The notes: generated from the letters alone by a model not told the origin. Positions 33,545 through 41,838 are shown, counted from the first letter of the stretch. The stretch: DNA of 64,000 bases from Sabellastarte sp. h YS-2021 (GCA_964017235.1 OZ024935.1:35505596-35569595); one strand, 5' to 3'. A program made the numbers and translations.

Positions 33545-35453
33545 CCTTTATGGGCTGGGGTTACAAAATGGCCTTCACTTCATAGGTTGAGCCCCTTTGA
33601 GGAGCCTCAATCCTTCTGCCACTGCCTCAGAGAAGCCCTGCTCCTTGACAGCAGAGGTTCTAGGAGCCAGGCCTGGAGATTTAGGCTCGATAGATTCTTG
33701 TGCAGAATATGACTGAATGGCTGGGTACGTAGTTTAGGCAGGCACAGAGGGATCTGGCTTCACATTTGCTACCAGGTTCCAGAACAAAGGCATGTTGGGC
33801 CACTCTGGAGCAATCAGAATAATCCTCCTGCACGGGTATTCACCTTGCCCAGAGTGGCTACTGGCGGGAAGGCATGAGACCAGATCCTCCCAAGATAAAC
33901 TAAGTAGATTGAATGCTCCAGCTAGTGAGTCCCGAACTGGTGAAAAAAAACTGATGCAACTAGTTGAACCTCTTTGAGGCTGATGCCACCTGTTGCCTTA
34001 TCAACTGGAAGACCTCTGGAAGGAGAGACCACTCTGTTTGGCTGATCTCTGTTAGCCTGAAAAGCTTGTCTGATATCACATTCTAATAGTACCTCTATAG
34101 TGTTTAATGTCCATCTGTTGACAGACTCAAAGGCGCATAATGGCAGAAATCAGAGATCGCCATCATTAGATTGGAAACACTGCAGGGGTTAGCACCACAG
34201 AGAAAGACCGAGACAAGACATTCTGCCAGCTTTGAATGTGTCGGGCCGTCACGATTCCTTGATTTGTGAAGCACCAGGTCGGGCCCAACAGTGGGCCCGA
34301 CCTGATGCCTCCTTCGTTGTTTATGTAGGCAACAACTGTGGTGTTGTCTGTTCCTATGAGCACATTCTTCTTTGAACGGAGGTCTCGGAACTCTTTTAGG
34401 ACCAGAAAGACCGCCTTTAGTTCCAGGTAGTTTATATACAACTTGCTTTCTGGTAGGGATCAAGTCCCTCTTGCTGTGAGATCTCCTAAGAGAGCGCCAC
34501 AGCCTTCTCTTGAGGCATCTGTAAAGATCTGAAGAGCATGGCTGAGTGGATCTAGTGGCTGGCCTTGAAGGACATTTGTTTCTTGGAACCATCATTTTAA
34601 GTGTGGGTGGAGATATCTTGGAATGATCACATTTCTAGGGATTCTTGGATACTCCAGTGATTTTTCAGGTGCCACTGAATTGGCATCATGTGGAGCCGAA
34701 CTAGGTGGACTTGCTTTTCTGTAGCTGTCAAAGATCTATGAGGGACATATGAGTGTCCGCTCCGACAGCATGGGTTGGTGAGAAGCTTCTGAATCTTTAA
34801 GTTTAAGGCCTGGAAACATTTCATAGTGGGTCTGACCTTGCCCTCTCTGAGGTCGAACTGGTGACCTATGAAATCGAATATCTGTTTGGGTTCCAGCTCT
34901 GACTTTCAAAGCTCTCTACTATCAAACCTAATTCCTGACACATAGCTACTAGGGTTCAAGTATGATGGAGACAGGTTTGGAGGGATGTAGCACTGACCAA
35001 CCAATCCTCTAGGTACTGGTGGATTCTTATACCCTTGTTTTGAGCCATCAGTTTGACTTCCATGACTACTTCTTTGAATTCCATTGGAGCAGTGGACAGA
35101 CCAAATGGTAGAGCTTTGAATTGTTAAGATTCACCCTGGAAAAAATGCAGGTATTTCCTGGACCGTGGGTTTATTTGGATATGGAAGTAAGCATCTTTAA
35201 AATTTGTCTTTTGGAAGGAAGTTATGTTTTCTGGTGTCTCCTTTTTGAATTTCTCTGAGTTCAGATATTTGTTCAGTGAGCTCAGCTTTAGTATAGGTCT
35301 CCACTTGTTGTTGGGTTTTAGAACCAAGAAAAGACTTTAGGAGAAAGCCAGAGATATCTGAATTTTTACATTTTCTATTGCATTCTTTTGCGTAAGTGCA
35401 AGTAATGCCGCCATCAGGTAGCTGTTCCTGAGAGGATGTACTTCAACCAAATT
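33545..35453 (-). pseudogene. Decayed DIRS element R1, 3' part (RT, RNase H, methylase, start of recombinase)
   Basis: Related to DIRS-B. In minus-strand order: RT block KPNNKWRPILKLSSLNKYL (35,124-35,327), RT end LTATEKQVHLVRLHMMPIQW (near 34,700), RNase H with LELKAVFLVL and IGTDNTTVVAYIN (34,166-34,441), a methylase-like remnant, and the recombinase start near 33,560-33,650, where it is cut off. The sequence stops at the DIRS-A boundary and resumes at 42,041. Confidence 0.8.
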
Positions 35454-35493
35454 GGAAAATTTAATAGTAAATTAAATTTTTATAAGTTAATAC

Positions 35494-35674
35494 CTTACCT
35501 AGTGGACAGATGCATTTGTCCGGCGCTCTGCCGGTCACGCCAAACGTTAGAAAAAAACGTCCTGAGCTGGGCTCTGGCCGGGACCGGTAGTGTCCTGTTC
35601 ACTCGCCAGGTGGCTGTACAGCCTACCTGCCGGCATACTGCGCATGCGTGCGCATGCGCTCTTCCTCTTTTTGT
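35494..35674 (-). repeat. DIRS-A 3' inverted terminal repeat
   Basis: Reverse complement of 41839-42020 with about two mismatches. It begins CTTACCTAGTGGACAGATGC and contains the 17-bp inverted motif ACGTT-AGAAAAA-AACGT at 35544-35560. Confidence 0.93.
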
Positions 35675-35734
35675 TGTCTACCTTACAACCCCTTGTTTGG
35701 TTATTATAGCGGGGAAGGTAGGGTGGGACTCCCC

Positions 35735-35830
35735 CTGTCCACTAGGTAAGGTATTAACTTATAAAAATTTAATTTACTATTAAATTTTCCATTTTATTGC
35801 GTTAATACAACTTACCTAGTGGACAGATGC
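35735..35830. repeat. DIRS-A internal complementary region
   Basis: The first half (to about 35790) is the reverse complement of the left outer end (35454-35510). The second half is the reverse complement of the right outer end (about 42005-42040). The arms CTGTCCACTAGGTAAG and CTTACCTAGTGGACAG enclose it. In DIRS elements this region templates joining of the ends into a circle. Confidence 0.9.
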
Positions 35831-35950
35831 AGAATGACTACCCATTGGATGGCCGGGTAGCCAAATAAGGGGAACCCATATAGTCAATAGTACAACGGGT
35901 GCGTCCGGTACTGGTTAAATAAACCAACCTTTAAGGACCCAAAACACCCT

Positions 35951-35952
<2 letters not shown>

Positions 35953-35984
<32 letters not shown>

Positions 35985-36166
35985 TGAATTTTCCAAAAGG
36001 AAACAGCCTATGCACAAATTCGACCCGAATGCGCAGGGAGACTAAGGAGGGCATGAACTAACAAGATTCATGAATGAGGAAGAAGAACAGGAGCAAAGAA
36101 ACACCATCCTTGAGAAGCTCCTGGATCCACTTTGGATCATGGCAATCCAGTAGCAAAGGATAGTGG

Positions 36167-36198
<32 letters not shown>
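35953..36198. other. Homopolymer tracts downstream of the DIRS-A recombinase
   Basis: Plus strand has 42 C (35953-35994) and 29 T (36170-36198). In element sense this is poly-A followed by poly-G between the recombinase stop and the ICR. Shorter versions lie in DIRS-B and DIRS-C. The exact run lengths may be unreliable. Confidence 0.8.
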
Positions 36199-36202
<4 letters not shown>

Positions 36203-36258
36203 TGAATGAGAAAAACCCAAAGACATATGTACACTATATACAAGCAGGGATAAATTGA

Positions 36259-39200
36259 CTACTTATGTTCGTGGATCTGCTGAGCAGCTACCACAGGGCC
36301 TAGGTGGTACAGTTCTGAATCTGCCCAGGCTAGGTCCTTCAGGTAGAATTGTGTGAAAGTGTTGTGGGCTTTCCAATGGCAAGCTGATAGGATCTGATCC
36401 AAGGAAACCCCGCCCTGAAAAGCTTTGGAGGCGGCAAAGGCCCGAACATCATGAGCCTGGACCTGATGTATAGCTTGAGCCTCATGATCGGAGAGCTGAT
36501 AGCACAGCAACACAGTCTGCTTGATCCAGGAAGAAACAGTAGCTGGAACAATGTCCTTCTGAAAACTCTTCCGGAACGACACAAACACCAGATCTTTGCC
36601 CGAGCGTAAGTCCTTGGTCCTGTCTAAATAGTAACGCAAGGCCCTTACCGGGCAAAGTGACTTGTCCTCCTTGAGGGACCTGTCCAATGATGGAGCCAAC
36701 GCAGGAATGACAACCGGTGCCACAGCAGCCGGTCCGTCCCGCGCTAGTTGATTCTTAGATAGAAAACCGGGAGAGGGATATAGGGAGACCTGACTCCAGT
36801 TTTCCTGATGCCTGATGTTGCGGTACAACCATGCATGGATTTCGCTCCGCCTTTTGCCGGAACCCAAGGCCAATAGGAAAACCGTCTTAAAGGTCAAATG
36901 TTTAAGAGAGGCCTTCCGCATGGGTTCGAAAGGAGCTTTGGTCAACTGGTGGAGCACTAATGAAAGGTTCCACACAGGGACTCCCCGCCTGCCTTTCGGC
37001 TTGTCTCTATGGAAACTGTCCAACAAGCGAGTCAGGCTTTCATCCTTGCCAAATTGAACCAGATCGTTACCCACCATATCGGCAATGGCTGTTCTGTAGC
37101 CTTCTATAGTACTGGGTTGTAACTGTCTCTCCTTAAAGAGATACAACAAAAAATCGGCCACTTGTTTCAGAGAGGGCGACCTGAAGTCCACCTGGTTGGA
37201 TTCGCACCACTTAACAAAAATGGCCCACTTTGACTTATAGACCGCTCTGGTTGAACTTCTTTGAGGAGCTTCAATTCTTGCTGCCACCTCCTCAGAAAAC
37301 CCTTGTCGTCTGATGGACGAGGCTCTAGGAGCCAAGCATGCAGATTTAGATGATTCAAGTTCCTGTGGAGAAGGCCGTTGAACGGTTGAGTCAACAGGTT
37401 CCTCTCCAAGGGAAGACTGACGGGAATCTGACTTGATAGACTGATCAGATCCCAAAACCAAGGCATGTTTGGCCAACACGGAGCGATTAAGATCATCCTG
37501 TGAAAGCCCTGATTCACCAGTTTGGATATGACCTGACTGAGGAGGGAGACTGGAGGAAAGGCATACACGTCCAGGTTGCTCCATGATAGGCTGAGAGCAT
37601 CCACCGCCCAAGCTGTCGAGTCCGGAACCGGAGAGACAAACTTGGGAAGCTTGTGATTGAATCGGGTGGCAAAAAGATCTATCTGCGGTTGGCCCCAGTT
37701 GGAGCACAAGCGATTGAACACCTGTTGAGACAGGCACCACTCGGTCTGGATCACCTGATTGTGTCGGGATAGCTTGTCTGCTATGACATTCAAGCGACCC
37801 GGAATGTGTCTGGCCCGCAGAATTATCTTCCTGGGATGACACCAGGATAGGAGTCGCCAAAGTAGGGCACAGAGAGACCCTGATCTCATACCGCCCTCTT
37901 TGTTGATGTAAGATACTACAGTTGTGTTGTCGGTTGCTATGAGAACAATCTGTCCCTTGCACTGCCTCTCGAAACTCTTGAGAGCCAGAAGAACTGCCTT
38001 GAGTTCCAAGAAGTTGATATGGAGGCGACTTTCGGATTCTGACCAAACGCCTCGTGCTGTGGATCCCCCTAAGTGTGCGCCCCAGCCTTCGTTTGAGGCG
38101 TCTGTAAATATTTGTAGGGCGTGCTGAAGAGGGTGTAAAGGTTGTCCTTTTAGCACATTGGTCTTGTCCAACCACCAATCCAGATGTGGATGAAGAGAGA
38201 GAGGAACTGGAATAATCTTCTCCAGGCTCTCCGGCACATGCCAGTGTCTTTTTAGATGCCACTGAACCGGTCTCATGTGAAGACGGCCGGCCCACACTTG
38301 CTTTTCTGTGGCAGTAAGCAGCCCGATGAGGGACATGAACTGACGGACTGAACAACAGTCCCTGCCTTTGATGAACTGTAGTTTCTGCTGAAGAGCGATC
38401 CATCTGTCCTGAGTGGGCAACACTCGACCCGACAGCAGGTCGAACCGGTAACCTACGAAATTGAAAACCTGTTGAGGCGTAAGTTCCGATTTCTCCATGT
38501 TTACCACCCACCCTAGTTCGTGGCACAGGGCCAAGAGGGTCTGGGTATGTAACTGGCAAGTTTCCTGGTCCGGGGCTCTGACTAACCAGTCGTCGAGGTA
38601 CTGGTGGATCCGGATACCCCGTGTTTGAGCCATCAGTTTCACCTCCTTGACTACCTTGGTGAATTCCAGTGGAGCTGTGGCGAGCCCGAAAGGAAGGGCC
38701 ATGAATTGATAAGCTTTGCTTCCCAGAAAGAACCTGAGGTACTTCCGTGATCTCTGACTGATAGGGATATGAAAGTAAGCGTCGCTGAAATCCAGCGACG
38801 TTACCCACTCCCCCTTTTGGAGAGACAACCTTATTGTTTCTGGAGTTTCCATTTTGAAGGTGCCTGGTTTCAAAAAGAGATTGAGATGGCTGAGGTCCAA
38901 GATAGGTCTCCATCTCTGATTCGGTTTTGGCACCAGAAAGAGGCGGTTGTAAAAGGCCAGGGAGGATCTTATGACCACCTTTTCTACTACCAACTTGTTT
39001 ATGAGGTCTGTTAATGCCTGAACCAAGGCCTTGCTTTTTACGGGGTGAGCATAACCACTCTTGATCACAGGGGATCTGGTCAGAGGTGGTCTGATTTTGA
39101 AGGGTAGCGTGTATCCCTCTCGCAAAATCGAGACCACCCTCGGATTCGCCCCCAGAGTGAGCCAAACTTGCCAAAACTTTTGCAGTCTGCCCCCTACAGC

Positions 39201-39525
39201 CAAGCTTGGGGCAACATTGGGGACATTTGGAACATGTGGGGCAAAAAGACATTGACTTGCACAAAAAACACCTTTCACATCTTTTATTTTTCTCTTTGGT
39301 ATACAGGGACTTATACCTTTCTTTTGCGGTTGCCCTTGGAAACAAACAGAATGAACATGATCTACAGCAAGATAAGACACATTTTGAAAAGGTAAACTTG
39401 GTGTCTGATGAACTGTCTTTGAACATGGACTGTCTATTACTTCTGAGTTTACAGTCTTGTTTAAGGTCATTTTGTCCAACTTTGCAAGAACTGATGTTGA
39501 GGGAGTTGGACACAATAGGTAATTG
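36259..39525 (-). CDS. DIRS-A Cys-rich to tyrosine recombinase frame (downstream of leaky TGA)
   Basis: Open for ~1,088 codons directly after the gag TGA at 39526-39528 and in the same frame as gag. The head (about 39,200-39,400) is Cys-rich: CCRSCSFC, then CERCFLCKSMSFCPTC and CPQCCPKLGC, conserved in DIRS-B. The middle overlaps pol. The last ~350 residues (to 36259) are the recombinase, which joins the circular DNA to the genome. It starts QGFSEEVAARIEAPQRSST and shows catalytic Arg in GSGKRRSEIHAW, H-x-x-R in AHDVRAFAAS and the Tyr in FTQFYLKDL. There is no ATG at its head, so readthrough or an internal start is needed. The recombinase is certain; translation of the whole frame is inferred. 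Confidence 0.8.
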   Translation of the reverse strand, partial: QLPIVSNSLNISSCKVGQNDLKQDCKLRSNRQSMFKDSSSDTKFTFSKCVLSCCRSCSFCLFPRATAKERYKSLYTKEKNKRCERCFLCKSMSFCPTCSKCPQCCPKLGCRGQTAKVLASLAHSGGESEGGLDFARGIHATLQNQTTSDQIPCDQEWLCSPRKKQGLGSGINRPHKQVGSRKGGHKILPGLLQPPLSGAKTESEMETYLGPQPSQSLFETRHLQNGNSRNNKVVSPKGGVGNVAGFQRRLLSYPYQSEITEVPQVLSGKQSLSIHGPSFRARHSSTGIHQGSQGGETDGSNTGYPDPPVPRRLVSQSPGPGNLPVTYPDPLGPVPRTRVGGKHGEIGTYASTGFQFRRLPVRPAVGSSVAHSGQMDRSSAETTVHQRQGLLFSPSVHVPHRAAYCHRKASVGRPSSHETGSVASKKTLACAGEPGEDYSSSSLSSSTSGLVVGQDQCAKRTTFTPSSARPTNIYRRLKRRLGRTLRGIHSTRRLVRIRKSPPYQLLGTQGSSSGSQEFREAVQGTDCSHSNRQHNCSILHQQRGRYEIRVSLCPTLATPILVSSQEDNSAGQTHSGSLECHSRQAIPTQSGDPDRVVPVSTGVQSLVLQLGPTADRSFCHPIQSQASQVCLSGSGLDSLGGGCSQPIMEQPGRVCLSSSLPPQSGHIQTGESGLSQDDLNRSVLAKHALVLGSDQSIKSDSRQSSLGEEPVDSTVQRPSPQELESSKSACLAPRASSIRRQGFSEEVAARIEAPQRSSTRAVYKSKWAIFVKWCESNQVDFRSPSLKQVADFLLYLFKERQLQPSTIEGYRTAIADMVGNDLVQFGKDESLTRLLDSFHRDKPKGRRGVPVWNLSLVLHQLTKAPFEPMRKASLKHLTFKTVFLLALGSGKRRSEIHAWLYRNIRHQENWSQVSLYPSPGFLSKNQLARDGPAAVAPVVIPALAPSLDRSLKEDKSLCPVRALRYYLDRTKDLRSGKDLVFVSFRKSFQKDIVPATVSSWIKQTVLLCYQLSDHEAQAIHQVQAHDVRAFAASKAFQGGVSLDQILSACHWKAHNTFTQFYLKDLAWADSELYHLGPVVAAQQIHEHK

Positions 39526-39884
39526 TCATTTATATTGCTTGTAACCTCTGGATTTAGAGAAACGGGGATTGAAACCACGTCCTCTGCCACGACCCCGACC
39601 TCTAGAATGGCTAAACTGTCTCCAAGCCTGACGGTCCTGATCTCCGGTACCAGTATTCCTACTTTCCCTGCTGTCATAGGGGCGGTACCTGTGAGAAGAT
39701 CTCCAGCCAGTCTGTTGTGCAGCACCCGGCCTGGGTCTGGGAACAGAACCGGCGGAGTGATGACTGGCAATATCCTGCTCTGCTGTACGTATAACGGCAT
39801 CAGGGAATAATCCAAGCCCGAATAACGGAGCATTACGCAGCTGGTTATATGTATCAGGTTTGATCCCGTTCTTGACATGATCAA
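37167..39884 (-). CDS. DIRS-A pol: reverse transcriptase, RNase H, methyltransferase-like region
   Basis: Copies element RNA into DNA. The conserved part starts at GGRLQKFWQVW (near 39,190). RT shows WRPILDLSHLN, SLDFSDAYFHIPI and the catalytic HQYLDDWLVRA (about 38,600). RNase H shows FTDASNEGWGAHL, FLELKAVLLAL, IATDNTTVVSYIN and ARHIPGRLNVIADKLSR. The downstream DLFATRFNHKL, VYAFPPVSLL and MILIAPCWPNMPWFWDL blocks match the DAM-like methyltransferase region known from DIRS elements. The frame is +1 relative to gag and overlaps gag at its 5' end and the recombinase at its 3' end. No initiating ATG is obvious; +1 frameshifting is possible. Frame uninterrupted. Confidence 0.9.
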   Translation of the reverse strand: MIMSRTGSNLIHITSCVMLRYSGLDYSLMPLYVQQSRILPVITPPVLFPDPGRVLHNRLAGDLLTGTAPMTAGKVGILVPEIRTVRLGDSLAILEVGVVAEDVVSIPVSLNPEVTSNINDNYLLCPTPSTSVLAKLDKMTLNKTVNSEVIDSPCSKTVHQTPSLPFQNVSYLAVDHVHSVCFQGQPQKKGISPCIPKRKIKDVKGVFCASQCLFAPHVPNVPNVAPSLAVGGRLQKFWQVWLTLGANPRVVSILREGYTLPFKIRPPLTRSPVIKSGYAHPVKSKALVQALTDLINKLVVEKVVIRSSLAFYNRLFLVPKPNQRWRPILDLSHLNLFLKPGTFKMETPETIRLSLQKGEWVTSLDFSDAYFHIPISQRSRKYLRFFLGSKAYQFMALPFGLATAPLEFTKVVKEVKLMAQTRGIRIHQYLDDWLVRAPDQETCQLHTQTLLALCHELGWVVNMEKSELTPQQVFNFVGYRFDLLSGRVLPTQDRWIALQQKLQFIKGRDCCSVRQFMSLIGLLTATEKQVWAGRLHMRPVQWHLKRHWHVPESLEKIIPVPLSLHPHLDWWLDKTNVLKGQPLHPLQHALQIFTDASNEGWGAHLGGSTARGVWSESESRLHINFLELKAVLLALKSFERQCKGQIVLIATDNTTVVSYINKEGGMRSGSLCALLWRLLSWCHPRKIILRARHIPGRLNVIADKLSRHNQVIQTEWCLSQQVFNRLCSNWGQPQIDLFATRFNHKLPKFVSPVPDSTAWAVDALSLSWSNLDVYAFPPVSLLSQVISKLVNQGFHRMILIAPCWPNMPWFWDLISLSSQIPVSLPLERNLLTQPFNGLLHRNLNHLNLHAWLLEPRPSDDKGFLRRWQQELKLLKEVQPERSISQSGPFLLSGANPTRWTSGRPL
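39520..39528 (-). promoter_or_regulatory. Candidate leaky stop, TGA CAATTA, at the end of DIRS-A gag
   Basis: The gag stop codon TGA is followed by CAA TTA, matching the stop-CAR-YYA readthrough context. The gag frame is open for more than 1,000 codons beyond it. DIRS-B has the same AAA TGA CAA TTA at 53178-53186. Confidence 0.6.
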
Positions 39885-40287
39885 GGTAAGAGTCCCGACG
39901 TAGTAAAATCAAGTTGGACATTTGTACAAAGAGACTGTCCGCCAGGTGTTGGAGTGCAGTGCCCATGGCCACAGAAACATTTTTATGAAAGGCAGTAAGA
40001 TCTTTCAAGTCTGAGAGGGCAGTAGAAACCGCTTTGGGTGCTTTTCCCTTGTTAATTCTGGCATGAAGCATATTGACATGGCCGGTCATGCATTCCTGTA
40101 ATTCACTGGTGCAACGGTTAAAGCCTGCTGCGTGATTCACTATGTATGAATTTTCCCTGGCGCACCTTTCCCACCGGCGCAAGTATTCCTGAGAAATAGG
40201 GCGCGACGGGGGTCCTGTGGAAGGGTAAGCAGACGCTTTCACAATGCGGGGGAATTGAGAATTCACCTGGCTTCTGAGTTGTGCCAA
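39526..40287 (-). CDS. DIRS-A gag, C-terminal part
   Basis: 253 residues in another frame from the N-terminal gag part. It has a conserved helical Gag core (RPISQEYLRRWERCAREN, NHAAGFN, ILLRRDSYLDHVK) shared with DIRS-B and an Arg/Gly-rich nucleic-acid-binding tail (RGRGRGRGRGFNPRF). The first codon in frame is not ATG, so it is the continuation of the N-terminal half after an indel or frameshift, not a separate gene. Confidence 0.8.
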   Translation of the reverse strand: MAQLRSQVNSQFPRIVKASAYPSTGPPSRPISQEYLRRWERCARENSYIVNHAAGFNRCTSELQECMTGHVNMLHARINKGKAPKAVSTALSDLKDLTAFHKNVSVAMGTALQHLADSLFVQMSNLILLRRDSYLDHVKNGIKPDTYNQLRNAPLFGLGLFPDAVIRTAEQDIASHHSAGSVPRPRPGAAQQTGWRSSHRYRPYDSRESRNTGTGDQDRQAWRQFSHSRGRGRGRGRGFNPRFSKSRGYKQYK

Positions 40288-41750
40288 CTAAACAAGGTCT
40301 TTCCCGGCCTATGCGGGCCCTCCGGTCTGATCATATGTATCTGGTACCATCTATTTTGCGATTTCGGAACTTTCACAAATTGATCTTTCTTTAAGCCAGC
40401 CGAATCTTGAGACCTGGAAGGGTAACCTTCCGCCACCACTGTGTTCAACTTTTCCAACTTCTGACAGAGCCAGTCATCCGGTGGCATGGCTACTGAGATG
40501 CGGGCAGGTCTTTTAGGTAGCTTCCCTTTCCAGGGATTATTACTCTTGTCAGGCTCACTGAGGTCACTTTCAAACGTAGGGATATGATTCCATCCCATAA
40601 AAGACCAGATGGATCTAACTGTCTCTCTATAGTTCATATCTTCTGTCTGTTCAGGCCTGTCCAGGGTATCAGAGGATATTTCACCTTCATCAGACACCTG
40701 ATCCTCGGAATAGCTGGCTTCAGAATGAGGAGGGTCAATGTCCAAGGAATCCGGCTCCGGTGGAGCCCGGTAAGCATCAGAAAAAGTGGAATCCCCAAAG
40801 AGAGATGATGTTTTAACTACGGGTGGAACTTGACCGGACGGACCAGGTTGAGCAAAACTTGGACCGGTTGTACCGGGAAGAAAGAGTTCTGACTGTTCCG
40901 GGTCAGAAGCCACAGTAGACAGTGGAGCAGGCTTAGATTTCTGCTTAGGCACTACCTCCGGACCGGAGGTGACTTGAGCCTGAACCGGTGGTTTAACAGG
41001 GACCGGTACTGACTTAGTATGAAGGGTCCCAACATCCGGGGAAGGAGACACTTGCCTTTTCTTTGAACGTTTATCATCTTTAGTGTCTTTACGGGACTTG
41101 CGTGACTTCTTCTGTTCCTTTACATCCCTTTGAACAGTGTTACCATCCTGTTGTTTATCAACCTCACCTTCTGCCGGGAACTCCACCGGACCGGTGAGCC
41201 GGGCAGAAGAGGGAATAAAAGGAGTGTCTGAAATGGGAGCATGGGAAGGCACATGCTGGACAGACGATTTAGGGGTAGAGAACACGTTGCCCCTGGAGAG
41301 TAATGCCTCAAACCGGGCGAATTGTTCAGCCCATTGATCTGATATTTGTTGGAGTTGATCAGAGGTAACAAAAGACGTACTAGCACTTGAATCCTCTGGT
41401 TGCGCATGCGCAGCAGACTGAGCTGCCGAAGGAGACGGCTGAAAAACTGGTTCTTTGTCTTCAACAGAAGCAATGACTGTCACTTGCTCCGGAGATACCA
41501 AAACACCAGACTTCTTGTCCTTGCGTATCTTATATGTAGGGGTAGCAAGCATATCCTTTTGGGCATCTGTGAGCCCATCACAAATAAAACAAGATTTCTT
41601 AGCAACACAGTCATCATCTCCAAGGCCTTTGTCACGGCATCTGGCACAGCGTTTGTGCAAATCAAAGGAGGCCATAATATGACCGCATACACCTCGCCTG
41701 TCCTTTTTTATCTCCAGGGGATGCCATGATGTATGAACACAATAACTCAC
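40263..41750 (-). CDS. DIRS-A gag, N-terminal part
   Basis: About 495 residues. The N-terminal Cys/His cluster (CGHIMASFDLHKRCARCRD then CVAKKSCFIC) is shared with DIRS-B and probably binds zinc. A long Pro/Ser/Lys-rich disordered region follows, then a block conserved in DIRS-B (DDWLCQKLEKLNTVVAEGYP). The frame opens without an in-frame ATG upstream of the cluster. An ATG in a neighbouring frame just upstream is separated by a run of six A, so a one-base slip there may have cost the start. It ends with a 25-base overlap with the C-terminal part, a -1 shift away. Confidence 0.8.
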   Translation of the reverse strand: MSYCVHTSWHPLEIKKDRRGVCGHIMASFDLHKRCARCRDKGLGDDDCVAKKSCFICDGLTDAQKDMLATPTYKIRKDKKSGVLVSPEQVTVIASVEDKEPVFQPSPSAAQSAAHAQPEDSSASTSFVTSDQLQQISDQWAEQFARFEALLSRGNVFSTPKSSVQHVPSHAPISDTPFIPSSARLTGPVEFPAEGEVDKQQDGNTVQRDVKEQKKSRKSRKDTKDDKRSKKRQVSPSPDVGTLHTKSVPVPVKPPVQAQVTSGPEVVPKQKSKPAPLSTVASDPEQSELFLPGTTGPSFAQPGPSGQVPPVVKTSSLFGDSTFSDAYRAPPEPDSLDIDPPHSEASYSEDQVSDEGEISSDTLDRPEQTEDMNYRETVRSIWSFMGWNHIPTFESDLSEPDKSNNPWKGKLPKRPARISVAMPPDDWLCQKLEKLNTVVAEGYPSRSQDSAGLKKDQFVKVPKSQNRWYQIHMIRPEGPHRPGKTLFSWHNSEAR

Positions 41751-41838
41751 TACAAATTTGCCAAGAATTCACTTGTAAAACACAAAAAATTAAAATAGTT
41801 TCTCTTAAACTTCAAGCGTTTCAAATCCTCACGCGCCA

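Noticed and set aside
40290..40315. GGGAAAG heptamer in gag as a -1 slippery site
   Set aside because: A -1 shift there meets a TAG after three codons, before the C-terminal gag frame opens, so it cannot link the halves.
40584..41729. Several plus-strand frames of 66-117 codons opposite DIRS-A gag and pol
   Set aside because: Antisense shadows of GC-rich coding sequence with no recognisable domain.
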